DNA of 30,377 bases from Anaerolineales bacterium UBA3499 (GTDB taxonomy: Bacteria > Chloroflexota > Anaerolineae > Anaerolineales > UBA11657): the NCBI GenBank assembly GCA_002377585.1, contig DFQC01000020.1, positions 1 to 30,377 on the forward strand. Direction: 5' to 3'. This document shows positions 8,891-16,643 of this stretch, one piece after another (position 1 is the first letter of the stretch; each line of letters starts with the position of its first letter). A model generated the notes under the pieces. The model was not told where the DNA came from, ran no database searches, and was given only the letters and a program-made list of their open reading frames with translations. The position numbers and the translations under genes were made by a program.

Positions 8891-9006
8891 CCCGATTTAC
8901 TTATACCATAAACGAGTGTTAAATCTTCATTTTTGAGTAAAAGTATGGTAACGTTTGGATAAGAAGAGATGCGACACTTTACATTTAAATAAATTTTTGG
9001 TTACAT

Positions 9007-9033
9007 ATGACAATTAGCTCTTTTCTATATAAA
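9007..9033 (+). promoter_or_regulatory. Putative promoter for the SbnI-like/folate operon
   Basis: ATGACA (9007-9012) lies upstream of TATATAAA (9026-9033). The TATAAA register ends five bases before the ATG at 9039 and the TATATA register seven bases before it, so a leaderless transcript is expected. The -35 spacing (13-15) is short, so the -35 call is weak. The -10 is good. Confidence 0.45.
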
Positions 9034-9038
9034 GCAAA

Positions 9039-9878
9039 ATGGATGTTAGGTCTATACACATGAAAGCGTTCGAACTTTGCGTGCTTGACTTGAATCAGGT
9101 ATTGCCTCACGAGCATTATGATAACAATCGGGTGGCACGATTATCTGACTCTCTGCAAAAATCAAATATGCTCAGAAACCCTCCGATAGTTACTGACTGG
9201 AAGGGTAAATACGTAATATTAGATGGAGCTACTAGGGCAACTGCGCTTAAGAAGCTAGATTGCCCACATATCGTAGCGCAATTGGTAAAACAAGAGTCTC
9301 TAGAGACAACCATTCCAACTTGGAACCACGTTATACACAATATAGATGTGGATAGTTTGTTTGACTCTATAGAAAATATTCCAGGTGGAAAGTTAAGGAT
9401 TTCACCTGCTGATAACGTGGAACCAAACACAAATGCGCATAAAACACTGTTTACTATAATAGATAGTGAAAAAACAATATACACGGTACAAACATCTCAG
9501 AAAAGTTCTTCCAAACACTTAGATTTGTCTAACGCTGTAAATGCATATACCAGACGCACTAATGTCATTCGTACTCTTGATTCAAATGTTGAAATTCTTC
9601 AAAAGAATATCAAGAATTTTTCCGCTTTAATTGAATTCCCTCCGTTCACAATTCAAGAAATTCTTGATTCAGCCATAAACGGCAAGTTGTTGCCAGCTGG
9701 TGTAACCCGCTTCTTGATTACAAACCGCGTAATAGGCATAAATATTCCGCTAAATATTCTATTCTCTAGTAAGTCCATAACTCAAAAGAACAAATGGCTA
9801 AACAAAACCATAACAGAGAAGTATCACCAGAATAAAGTACGCCATTATACCGAGCCTGTAATTGTTGTTGAAGACTAA
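9039..9878 (+). CDS. ParB/sulfiredoxin-fold protein resembling SbnI-type free serine kinases
   Basis: 279 residues. The N-terminal ~90 residues have the ParB/Srx pattern: LDLNQVLPHEHYD (Glu25), a helix (VARLSDSLQ), NPPIVTDWKGKYVILDG and DGATRATALKKL (62-73). The following PTWNH (93-97) recalls the S/T-W-x-H segment that, from memory, follows this domain in SbnI of Staphylococcus aureus, a free L-serine kinase of similar length (~254 residues). The archaeal kinase SerK shares the same fold. There is no helix-turn-helix typical of partition ParB and no parA neighbour. The C-terminal ~170 residues are unassigned. The gene opens an operon with folK six bases downstream. A serine-kinase or regulator role is inference. 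The ATG at 9039 fits the promoter; an ATG at 9060 is the alternative. Confidence 0.6.
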   Translation: MDVRSIHMKAFELCVLDLNQVLPHEHYDNNRVARLSDSLQKSNMLRNPPIVTDWKGKYVILDGATRATALKKLDCPHIVAQLVKQESLETTIPTWNHVIHNIDVDSLFDSIENIPGGKLRISPADNVEPNTNAHKTLFTIIDSEKTIYTVQTSQKSSSKHLDLSNAVNAYTRRTNVIRTLDSNVEILQKNIKNFSALIEFPPFTIQEILDSAINGKLLPAGVTRFLITNRVIGINIPLNILFSSKSITQKNKWLNKTITEKYHQNKVRHYTEPVIVVED

Positions 9879-9884
9879 ACCATA

Positions 9885-10391
9885 GTGTTTCCTATACTCC
9901 TAGGATTAGGCTCTAATTTGGGCGACCGTTTCAATAATTTGTGCTCTGCTATAGAAGCTATGACACCAGAGATAATGGTGCAAACAATATCACCAACATA
10001 CGAAACTCAACCACTATATGTAACTCAACAACCTGAATTTCTCAACTTACTGGTCAGGGCCAACACCACGCTTTCGCCAATAAGTCTACTAGCATCAATT
10101 AAAGCTTTGGAAACTAAATTAGGGAGAAAACCTTCAGCACGCTTTGGGCCTCGCGCTATTGACATTGACATCATAGATTACAACTCGCAAATCTTAAACT
10201 TAGAGAATTTGATAACACCACACCCAAGAATGCATGAGCGCCTCTTTGTTCTAAGACCACTAATTGATATCGCACCAAACTGGATACATCCACGCACATG
10301 CAAAACAGTTCAGCAGTTAATTGATGATTTGTCTAATCCTGGACTTGTTAAGCATTACACACATTCTCCATTAAACAAATCTGAACAATGA
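9885..10391 (+). CDS. folK: 2-amino-4-hydroxy-6-hydroxymethyldihydropteridine diphosphokinase
   Basis: 168 residues, normal for HPPK. It transfers pyrophosphate from ATP to 6-hydroxymethyl-dihydropterin, the step before dihydropteroate synthase. Diagnostic motifs: LGLGSNLGDR at the N-terminus, SPTYETQPLY, QPEFLNLLV, and the signature GRKPSARFGPRAIDIDIIDY, followed by TPHPRMHERLFVLRPL. The start is GTG at 9885, six bases after the preceding stop; the homology begins straight after it. Its stop overlaps the folC start by four bases (ATGA), indicating translational coupling. No folB or folE is visible here; folP lies at the far end of the window. Confidence 0.95.
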   Translation: MFPILLGLGSNLGDRFNNLCSAIEAMTPEIMVQTISPTYETQPLYVTQQPEFLNLLVRANTTLSPISLLASIKALETKLGRKPSARFGPRAIDIDIIDYNSQILNLENLITPHPRMHERLFVLRPLIDIAPNWIHPRTCKTVQQLIDDLSNPGLVKHYTHSPLNKSEQ

Positions 10392-11743
10392 ACTATCATT
10401 CCGCAATCAATTACCTAAACAAATTTATCAACTATGAAATCAAACCTTCTACTGCTTACGCACCTGAAAAATTTGACCTAAATCGCGTCCGCAATCTTCT
10501 TAAGACAATTGGTTCACCACATTTAAAATACCCTAGTGTACATATAGCAGGCACCAAAGGTAAAGGTTCAGTAGCTGCCATGACTGAATCGGTGATTAGA
10601 TCCACTGGTCATGTGACAGGACTGTTTACGTCACCCCATTTACACGATTTGCGAGAGCGAATTCAGGTTAACGGAGAGATGATCAGCAAGAAATCTTTTG
10701 CCAAATTATTAGATGACCTACAGCTCGAAATCGAATCAACTGCGAACATAACTTATTATGAAATTATGACAATATTAGCAATGGAATATTTTGCTCGCCA
10801 GAATGTTGATATAGCAATTCTAGAAGTAGGTTTAGGAGGCAGATTAGATGCAACCAATGTTGTAACACCAAAGGTATGTGCAATCACAACAATAAGCTAT
10901 GATCACATGGATCTCCTTGGAAACACAATCGCGGAAATTGCTACTGAAAAGGCCGGAATAATTAAACCAAACGTGCCAATTGTATCTGGACCTCAATTAG
11001 ATTCTGCTCTAACAGTACTATCTCAATATGCATCCGCACTAAACGCTCCTTTCATTGAAACAACCAAAGAATGGCGATGGGAACAGATTGCCAGTGACTT
11101 ATCAGGCCAAACCTTCTCGATTTGGCGGATTGGTCAGAAACAGATTAAAGTCAGACACAGAATTCCATTGTTAGGTAAACATCAAATCGAAAATGTAACT
11201 GTAGTTATGTCCATAATAGAGCAGCTCTGCCAACAAGGTTGGAATATACCGCAAAGTGCTATAAGTCAAGGTCTAAAACAAGTGAATTGGCCTGCACGCT
11301 GTGAAATCTTTCAAACGAAACCACCTATACTTGTTGATTCATCACATAATCGAGCTTCGGTATTACAATTGACTAAAGTATTAGATGATTTGTTTCCTCA
11401 ACAGAAAAGGGTGTTGGTTTTTGGTGCAATGAGTGACAAGGATATTACAGGTATGTTTGCTGAGTTGCTGCCATATTGTAGTCACACAGTTCTGAGCTCA
11501 ACTGGCATGCCCCGGTCAATGAAACCTGACGAACTAGAAACTATATCCGCAGATTATAACTGTTATACTACCCTGGCTAGCAATACTGAAAGTGCACTTG
11601 ATGCTGCTGAAAAATTGGCTGGGAATGAAGGTATGATAGTAGTGACTGGCAGTATCACTATAGCAGCCAGTATAAGACTATTAATTACACGTAAGCACCC
11701 TTATTCTACACTTCACTCATCTAAACAATCTTATGAAAAATAA
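10388..11743 (+). CDS. folC: Folylpolyglutamate/dihydrofolate synthase
   Basis: 451 residues, normal FolC length. It ligates glutamate to dihydropteroate and/or adds the polyglutamate tail to folates, using ATP, in the cytoplasm. Visible: the P-loop HIAGTKGKGS (53-61), FTSPHLHDLRERI for folate binding, YYEIMTILA, EVGLGGRLDATNV, TEKAGIIK with the lysine usually carbamylated in this superfamily, GKHQIENV, and the C-terminal Mur-ligase domain with DSSHN and VFGAMSDKD. The start is the ATGA overlap with folK. The 3' end overlaps the VKOR gene by 11 bases. The family may be mono- or bifunctional; sequence alone does not decide. Confidence 0.95.
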   Translation: MNYHSAINYLNKFINYEIKPSTAYAPEKFDLNRVRNLLKTIGSPHLKYPSVHIAGTKGKGSVAAMTESVIRSTGHVTGLFTSPHLHDLRERIQVNGEMISKKSFAKLLDDLQLEIESTANITYYEIMTILAMEYFARQNVDIAILEVGLGGRLDATNVVTPKVCAITTISYDHMDLLGNTIAEIATEKAGIIKPNVPIVSGPQLDSALTVLSQYASALNAPFIETTKEWRWEQIASDLSGQTFSIWRIGQKQIKVRHRIPLLGKHQIENVTVVMSIIEQLCQQGWNIPQSAISQGLKQVNWPARCEIFQTKPPILVDSSHNRASVLQLTKVLDDLFPQQKRVLVFGAMSDKDITGMFAELLPYCSHTVLSSTGMPRSMKPDELETISADYNCYTTLASNTESALDAAEKLAGNEGMIVVTGSITIAASIRLLITRKHPYSTLHSSKQSYEK

Positions 11744-12188
11744 CCTTGAAATGATTGTACACGAAAAGGATAGTGAAAGAACAACTTGGCTAATATATCT
11801 CTTGGTACTTCTCGGATCATTAGACGCCTTTTACCTAACTTGGACCAAATTAGTTGGTATGGACGCTATTTGTCTAGGAGCAGGCAAATGTGACATAGTA
11901 AATGCAAGCAGTTACTCTACTATAGCCGGTGTACCTATTGCTGCTTTAGGTCTAGCTATGTATATACTAATTGGCGGAATTACCTTGTTGGAGCGTTTTA
12001 ATCACCGTTTGCGGGAGACATTAAGACTAGCAGTGTTTGGTGTGTCTTTATTTGGATTCATCTACTCTATGTGGCTAACTTACGTGGCAGTTGTCATAAT
12101 AGAGGAAGTTTGTGTCTGGTGTGTGGTTTCTGCAATAATCGTATCTGCTATATTTTTTACGTCTATATTTCGACTACGTCAACTGTAA
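11733..12188 (+). CDS. Vitamin K epoxide reductase-family membrane thiol oxidoreductase
   Basis: 151 residues with four or five membrane segments. All four VKOR cysteines are present: loop Cys47 and Cys53 (CLGAGKC) and the CVWC active site (Cys127, Cys130). The conserved loop SSYSTIAGVPIAALGLAMY is also intact. Bacterial VKORs reoxidise DsbA- or thioredoxin-like partners and pass electrons to quinone, so they drive disulfide formation outside the membrane. This version has no fused thioredoxin domain and needs a separate partner. The thioredoxins in this window (7003 and 27689) lack signal peptides, so the exported partner may be elsewhere. The start overlaps folC by 11 bases; an internal ATG at 11751 would remove the overlap and is possible. 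It is the last gene of the operon, 37 bases from the convergent S1 gene. Confidence 0.92.
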   Translation: MKNNLEMIVHEKDSERTTWLIYLLVLLGSLDAFYLTWTKLVGMDAICLGAGKCDIVNASSYSTIAGVPIAALGLAMYILIGGITLLERFNHRLRETLRLAVFGVSLFGFIYSMWLTYVAVVIIEEVCVWCVVSAIIVSAIFFTSIFRLRQL

Positions 12189-12225
12189 CAACAAAAACTT
12201 CAAACACACCCTAACAATATAATGG

Positions 12226-12933
12226 TCAGTCGTTCGGACGCCCCTCTAGAGTTCGACGTAGAATGTCCTCTTGTGCACTTGATTCCTTCTTGTTTCTTAG
12301 TGGCTTGTCTTGTTTTTCTTCGGCTTCGGGTTTCATTGCAGCACGCAATGCTAGCTCCATTGCAGTTGGAACAGGATCATCATCATCTTCACTGTCCATA
12401 AATTGCTGCTCCAAAGTACGCATACTAAGATTAATTTGCCGTTTTTTCTTATTGATTCCAATCAGCTGGACTTCTACTTCTTCCCCAATTTCTAAAATCT
12501 CTTCAGGATGCTCCACGCGTCCCATGGTAATCTCACGCACATGTACTAAACCGGGACGTTCCGTTCCAATATCAACAAAAGCTCCAAACCTTTCCAGTCG
12601 GGTGACTTTGCCTAGATATGTCTCACCTGACTTCAAATCGTTCCATTCTAATGCGAGAGGTTCTTTAAGCGTTAAAGATATCTGACCTGAGCTATCATCT
12701 TTTTTCTTTACCCAAACAGTAATTTTCTGACCAACATCTAAATCTTGCTTATCCATCCCATCATTATGTTTCTTAATCTCAGATATATGCAATAATCCAT
12801 CATGGTCAACCCCAACGTCCACAAGCACACCAAAAATCTCTGTGCTCTTTACAACACCTTCTAGACGCATTTTACTTTCAATTTCACCTATTGCTTTAGG
12901 ACCAGCAATGGTATCTTTATTATCTTCAGGCAC
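12226..12933 (-). CDS. Two-domain S1 RNA-binding protein
   Basis: 235 residues. Two S1 (OB-fold) domains are clear: residues ~20-90 (EGVVKSTEIFGVLVDVG, GLLHISEI) and ~101-174 (LGKVTRLERFGAFVDIGTERPGLVHVREI, INLSMRTL). An acidic stretch (DSEDDDD) and a charged tail rich in Lys and Glu follow. It is far shorter than ribosomal protein bS1 (four to six domains), so a short bS1 substitute or an RNA-stability/translation factor is more likely; the choice is open. The start is GTG at 12933; GATTAT ends seven bases upstream, which may be a weak leaderless-type -10. It is divergent from the glycan operon across a 259-base region with several symmetric elements. Confidence 0.85.
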   Translation of the reverse strand: MPEDNKDTIAGPKAIGEIESKMRLEGVVKSTEIFGVLVDVGVDHDGLLHISEIKKHNDGMDKQDLDVGQKITVWVKKKDDSSGQISLTLKEPLALEWNDLKSGETYLGKVTRLERFGAFVDIGTERPGLVHVREITMGRVEHPEEILEIGEEVEVQLIGINKKKRQINLSMRTLEQQFMDSEDDDDPVPTAMELALRAAMKPEAEEKQDKPLRNKKESSAQEDILRRTLEGRPND

Positions 12934-13129
12934 TGTTCAAATAATCTCTCTATGGGAATTCCTGAAACTTATAATCTCGAGGCACCTCTATGCATGGAAA
13001 CAAAATCAATCATGCATATGTAAATTTACAAAGCTCACTTTTGAGCTAATCTTTAAAAACCTAGCATCCGCGCAAATTATACTTAGCTAGTCTAGCATTG
13101 TCAAACTAACATATGGTATAGAAACAAGG

Positions 13130-13135
13130 TATAAT
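13130..13135 (+). promoter_or_regulatory. -10 box for the glycan operon (rmd first gene)
   Basis: This is a perfect TATAAT; the expected transcription start is near 13142, giving a ~50-base leader before the TTG at 13193. No convincing -35 at 16-18 spacing was found (TTGTCA at 13098 is too far), so an activator may be needed. Confidence 0.5.
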
Positions 13136-13146
13136 CTCGGTCGAGC

Positions 13147-13166
13147 AACTGTCTTGTATGACAGTT
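13147..13166 (+). promoter_or_regulatory. Hairpin at the 5' end of the glycan-operon leader
   Basis: A perfect 7-bp stem, AACTGTC (13147-13153) and GACAGTT (13160-13166), encloses a six-base loop. It lies just downstream of the expected transcription start and upstream of the GGAGAG ribosome site at 13180. It may be an RNA-stabilising 5' hairpin or a DNA operator. There is no T tract, so it is not a terminator. Confidence 0.45.
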
Positions 13167-13192
13167 AAAGTGTTAATCTGGAGAGACTAGAT

Positions 13193-14182
13193 TTGCAAGC
13201 AATAATAACCGGAGTCGGAGGCTTTGCTGGCAGTCACCTAGCCGAATATCTCCTAAACAATACCGATCAGACAATTTGGGGTTGTGGACAATCGCTATCA
13301 CCAATACTGCAGCCCAACACCCCATTAAACTACCATTGTATAGACCTTACAAACCCACATAATACAATGGACTTTCTTGATAGCATAAAACCAGACTATA
13401 TATATCACTTGGCAGGACAGGCAGCAGTACACACTAGTTGGGAAGACCCCAAAGGCAACTATGACGCCAACGTATATGCCGCTATGAACATACTAGATGC
13501 CATCTGGAAACTTAATCTAAAATGTAGGCTACTTGTAGTCACCTCAATGGAGGTTTACGGTAAAGTAAGTCCTAGTAATATGCCAATCAAGGAAGATTTA
13601 TGTTTTAGACCAAACAGCCCTTATAGTGCAAGCAAGGCTGCAGAAGACCTGTTGGCTCAAGCGTATTATTTAGGGCATGGGTTAGATATAATTCGTGTAC
13701 GACCTTTAAATCACATTGGACCAAGACAAAGCGACCAGTTTGTAGCTACTGCATTCGCCAGACAAATTGCTAGAATTGAAATCGGTCAACAACCACCGAC
13801 AATATTGGTTGGCAATCTTTCTGATCGCAGAGATTTCACTGATGTTCGTGATATGGTAAAGGCATATGCCCTAACAATGAAATATGGTAAATCTGGATCA
13901 GCATACAATATAGCTAGTGGAAATATGTATACTATTAAAGAGCTGCTCGAAACACTAATCAGTCTTTCAGATGTTAAAGTAACAATAAAGGTTGACACTA
14001 AACGTGTACGTTCCTCTAGCACACCACCGCTCATAGCAGATTGTGCTAGATTCAAAAAAATCACTGGCTGGGAACCAGAAATCACTTTTCAAGAGACACT
14101 ATCTGATTTACTAAATTTTGAAAGACACAAACTAAAATCTGAAAACATAGAAGGAGACTCGGTGAAAAAGGTCACCTACTAA
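13193..14182 (+). CDS. rmd: GDP-4-dehydro-6-deoxy-D-mannose reductase
   Basis: 329 residues of the extended SDR family. It reduces the keto sugar made by Gmd, giving GDP-D-rhamnose (or its talose epimer). Visible: ITGVGGFAGSH (NAD(P) site, 5-15), HLAGQAAVHTSWEDP, the Thr/Ser in TSMEVYG, Y144-x3-K148 in PYSASK, then the family hallmark RVRPLNHIGPRQSDQFVA and VGNLSDRRDFTDVRDMVKAY, which favours RMD over fucose synthase. The start is TTG at 13193 with GGAGAG seven bases upstream. It is the first gene of the long operon, five bases ahead of gmd. The exact product stereochemistry is inferred from family resemblance. Confidence 0.85.
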   Translation: MQAIITGVGGFAGSHLAEYLLNNTDQTIWGCGQSLSPILQPNTPLNYHCIDLTNPHNTMDFLDSIKPDYIYHLAGQAAVHTSWEDPKGNYDANVYAAMNILDAIWKLNLKCRLLVVTSMEVYGKVSPSNMPIKEDLCFRPNSPYSASKAAEDLLAQAYYLGHGLDIIRVRPLNHIGPRQSDQFVATAFARQIARIEIGQQPPTILVGNLSDRRDFTDVRDMVKAYALTMKYGKSGSAYNIASGNMYTIKELLETLISLSDVKVTIKVDTKRVRSSSTPPLIADCARFKKITGWEPEITFQETLSDLLNFERHKLKSENIEGDSVKKVTY

Positions 14183-14186
14183 TACA

Positions 14187-15191
14187 ATGCCAAAAGCTCT
14201 CATTACTGGAATAACAGGACAGGACGGTTCTTATTTAGCTGAACTACTGCTAGATAAAGGGTATGAAGTAATAGGAATGGTAAGACGTACCAGTGTTATC
14301 AAGATCGATCGACTAAGAAACATACAAAACAAAATCACCTTGGTACAAGGAGATCTGCTGGATCAGGTTTCAATGGTAAGCGTTTTAAGAGAATTTGAAC
14401 CAGATGAGGTTTACAATTTGGCAGCCATGTCATTTGTGCCTACTTCATGGCAACAACCAGTGCTAACTGGACAGGCTACAGCCCTAGGAGTCACAAGGCT
14501 ATTGGATGCCATCCGCACCGTCAACTCAGATGTCCGATACTACCAAGCTTCAAGTAGTGAAATGTTTGGGAAAGTTAGAGAAGTCCCACAAAACGAAAAC
14601 ACTCCATTCTATCCACGAAGCCCCTATGGTGCAGCAAAAGTATATGGTCACTGGATTACTGTAAATTACCGCGAAAGCTATGACATGCATGCTAGTTCTG
14701 GAATATTATTCAATCATGGTTCACCTCGCAGGGGAATAGAATTTGTTGAACGTAAGATTAGCCTTGGGGTTGCAGCAATAAAGTTGGGACATGCTAAAGA
14801 GTTGCGCCTGGGAAACCTCGATGCTCGCCGTGACATAGGTTTTGCCGGTGACTATGTAGAAGCAATGTGGAAAATGCTTCAACAAGAGAAGCCTGGTGAC
14901 TATGTAATAGCCACGGGAGAAACGCATAGCATACGTGATATATGCGAAACTGCATTTGCGCACGTAGGTCTAAACTATCTAGACTATGTGGTTTCCGATA
15001 GCAGATTCTACCGACCGGCAGAAGTCGATTTGTTAGTGGGGGACGCAAGCTTAGCAAACAAAGTACTCCAATGGAAGCCTCGTATGTCCTTTCAACAACT
15101 TATGCAGACCATGGTTGATGCTGATCTAGAAAAACTCGAATCAGGTGTTGAAATGCCTGATATAGTAGAGTTCACCACAGTAAGATACTAA
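14187..15191 (+). CDS. gmd: GDP-mannose 4,6-dehydratase
   Basis: 334 residues, normal Gmd length. It converts GDP-D-mannose to GDP-4-dehydro-6-deoxy-D-mannose, the branch point to D-rhamnose, L-fucose and related sugars. Motifs: GITGQDGSY (8-16), LVQGDLLD, NLAAMSFVPTSW, the active-site Ser/Glu in ASSSEMFG (Glu125), Y147-x3-K151 in SPYGAAK, the substrate motif GILFNHGSPRRGIEFVERKIS (the usual family form is NHESPRRG), and LGNLDARRDIGFAGDYVEAMW. All catalytic residues are intact. It starts five bases after rmd, with no Shine-Dalgarno of its own, so it is probably translationally coupled. Confidence 0.95.
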   Translation: MPKALITGITGQDGSYLAELLLDKGYEVIGMVRRTSVIKIDRLRNIQNKITLVQGDLLDQVSMVSVLREFEPDEVYNLAAMSFVPTSWQQPVLTGQATALGVTRLLDAIRTVNSDVRYYQASSSEMFGKVREVPQNENTPFYPRSPYGAAKVYGHWITVNYRESYDMHASSGILFNHGSPRRGIEFVERKISLGVAAIKLGHAKELRLGNLDARRDIGFAGDYVEAMWKMLQQEKPGDYVIATGETHSIRDICETAFAHVGLNYLDYVVSDSRFYRPAEVDLLVGDASLANKVLQWKPRMSFQQLMQTMVDADLEKLESGVEMPDIVEFTTVRY

Positions 15192-15209
15192 TACTCGCGA
15201 ACAATTACA

Positions 15210-16634
15210 ATGAATCCTGATACAAAAATACAATTTGGTACCGATGGTTGGCGTGGACAAATTGCCAATGATTACACGTTTGATAACGTCAGACGATGCG
15301 CTCAGGGATATGCTACCCATATGCTTGAACAAGGACATTCGGGCGAATCTATAATAGTAGGATATGACAAACGTTATGCATCAGAGCATTTCGCGAGAGC
15401 AGTAGCTGAAGTTCTATCCGCAAACAAATTAAATGTATGGTTGACCAACACTGCTACCCCAACTCCAGTTATAGCTTATGCGGTTTTAGAAAAACAAGCA
15501 GTAGGTGCAATTAACATAACAGCCTCCCATAACCCACCAACCGACAATGGGTTTAAAGTGAGAGATCATACAGGAGGAGCGATTGCTCCAGATGGCTTAA
15601 AAAATATTGAATCGCACATTCCAACTATCAGTGCAGTAAAAAGCAATATCACATCCAATACTCAAAAATTGATCCGGATATTCGACCCAGCACCTGCATA
15701 TGTAGAACATTTAAATGAAATGGTTGATATAGATGCTCTTAGAAATGCAGGCTTTAATATCACAGTAGATGCTATGTGGGGAAATGGAGCCGGTTGGTTT
15801 ACACGCTTCCTAAATGGGGGTAATACTATAGTAAAAGAAATCCACAACATTCGTAACCCTATTTTCCCAGAAATGAGTCGGCCCGAACCTATACCACCCA
15901 ACATTGATGCGGGACTGCGAACAGCTGTAGAAAATGGTGCGGATGTCTGCCTTATTACGGATGGAGATGCGGATCGTTTAGGAATTGGTGATGAAAACGG
16001 GAACTTTATAAACCAGTTGCGTGTGTTTGGATTGCTAGCATTCTACCTACTAGAGGTTAGAGGAGCACATGGCCCTATAGTGAAAACCATTTCAACAACG
16101 TCGCTACTAAACAAATTGGGCCAAATATACGATGTTCCAGTGTACGAAACAGGAGTTGGATTCAAATTTGTAGCCCCTAAAATGACTGAAACCAATGCGA
16201 TAATAGGTGGTGAAGAATCAGGCGGTTTCGCATTTCAGCACCATGTTCCTGAAAGAGATGGGATTCTTGCGGGACTATACATATTAGACCTTATGAGATT
16301 ACTAGATCAAAAACCATCTCAACTACTAGAAACACTCTTTTCAAAAACAGGTACCGAATCCCACTACGATAGAGTTGACAGCACTTTTCCAAGTGATCAA
16401 AAAGAAAAAATAATAGATAGAGTACACAATGCTAATCCATCTGAAATTGGCGGCCTTACCCTAATAAGTGTAGATACAACTGATGGGTTCAAATTCAATC
16501 TAGAGGGTGGGGATTGGCTTCTAATTCGATTTTCTGGAACCGAGCCTATAATAAGAGTATATTGTGAAACCACCGATGCTGATAAAGTACAGAAAATTCT
16601 CCAGGATGGTCTTAGTATCGCAGGTTTGTCATAA
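15210..16634 (+). CDS. Phosphoglucomutase/phosphomannomutase family protein
   Basis: 474 residues of the alpha-D-phosphohexomutase superfamily. It interconverts hexose-6-phosphate and hexose-1-phosphate. All four domain signatures are present: GTDGWRG, the catalytic phosphoserine loop TASHNPP (Ser106), metal site DGDADRLG, sugar loop GGEESGGF, and the phosphate-binding RFSGTEPIIRVY. Next to gmd and rmd, phosphomannomutase activity feeding GDP-mannose is the natural reading, but the sugar cannot be fixed from sequence. No mannose-1-phosphate guanylyltransferase is present in the window, so that step must be encoded elsewhere. It starts 18 bases after gmd without a clear Shine-Dalgarno. Confidence 0.92.
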   Translation: MNPDTKIQFGTDGWRGQIANDYTFDNVRRCAQGYATHMLEQGHSGESIIVGYDKRYASEHFARAVAEVLSANKLNVWLTNTATPTPVIAYAVLEKQAVGAINITASHNPPTDNGFKVRDHTGGAIAPDGLKNIESHIPTISAVKSNITSNTQKLIRIFDPAPAYVEHLNEMVDIDALRNAGFNITVDAMWGNGAGWFTRFLNGGNTIVKEIHNIRNPIFPEMSRPEPIPPNIDAGLRTAVENGADVCLITDGDADRLGIGDENGNFINQLRVFGLLAFYLLEVRGAHGPIVKTISTTSLLNKLGQIYDVPVYETGVGFKFVAPKMTETNAIIGGEESGGFAFQHHVPERDGILAGLYILDLMRLLDQKPSQLLETLFSKTGTESHYDRVDSTFPSDQKEKIIDRVHNANPSEIGGLTLISVDTTDGFKFNLEGGDWLLIRFSGTEPIIRVYCETTDADKVQKILQDGLSIAGLS

Positions 16635-16643
16635 CACGGTCCG

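Larger units (their letters stand above)
12934..13192. promoter_or_regulatory. Divergent regulatory region between S1 gene and glycan operon
   Basis: This 259-base gap has no convincing ORF. It contains an 8-bp inverted repeat (TATGCATG at 12989-12996, CATGCATA at 13011-13018), a 6-bp hairpin (AGCTCA at 13032, TGAGCT at 13042), and the 10-mer TATAATCTCG twice, exactly 160 bases apart (12970 and 13130). A 7-bp hairpin lies in the presumed leader. Each copy of the 10-mer begins with a perfect -10 box on the plus strand, so tandem promoters toward rmd are possible. Confidence 0.5.

Noticed and set aside
9648..9670. Inverted repeat TCAAGAA-A-TTCTTGA inside the SbnI-like gene
   Set aside because: Only 7-bp arms in AT-rich coding DNA; expected by chance.
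9039..9878. A ParB partition gene marking an origin region
   Set aside because: No parA neighbour, no helix-turn-helix, no parS-like repeats, and the flanking genes are metabolic. The N-terminal fold alone does not make it a partition protein.
15210..16634. Phosphoglucosamine mutase (GlmM)
   Set aside because: The loop sequences (TASHNPPTDNG, GGEESGGF) fit the general PGM/PMM group better than GlmM, and the neighbours are GDP-mannose genes.
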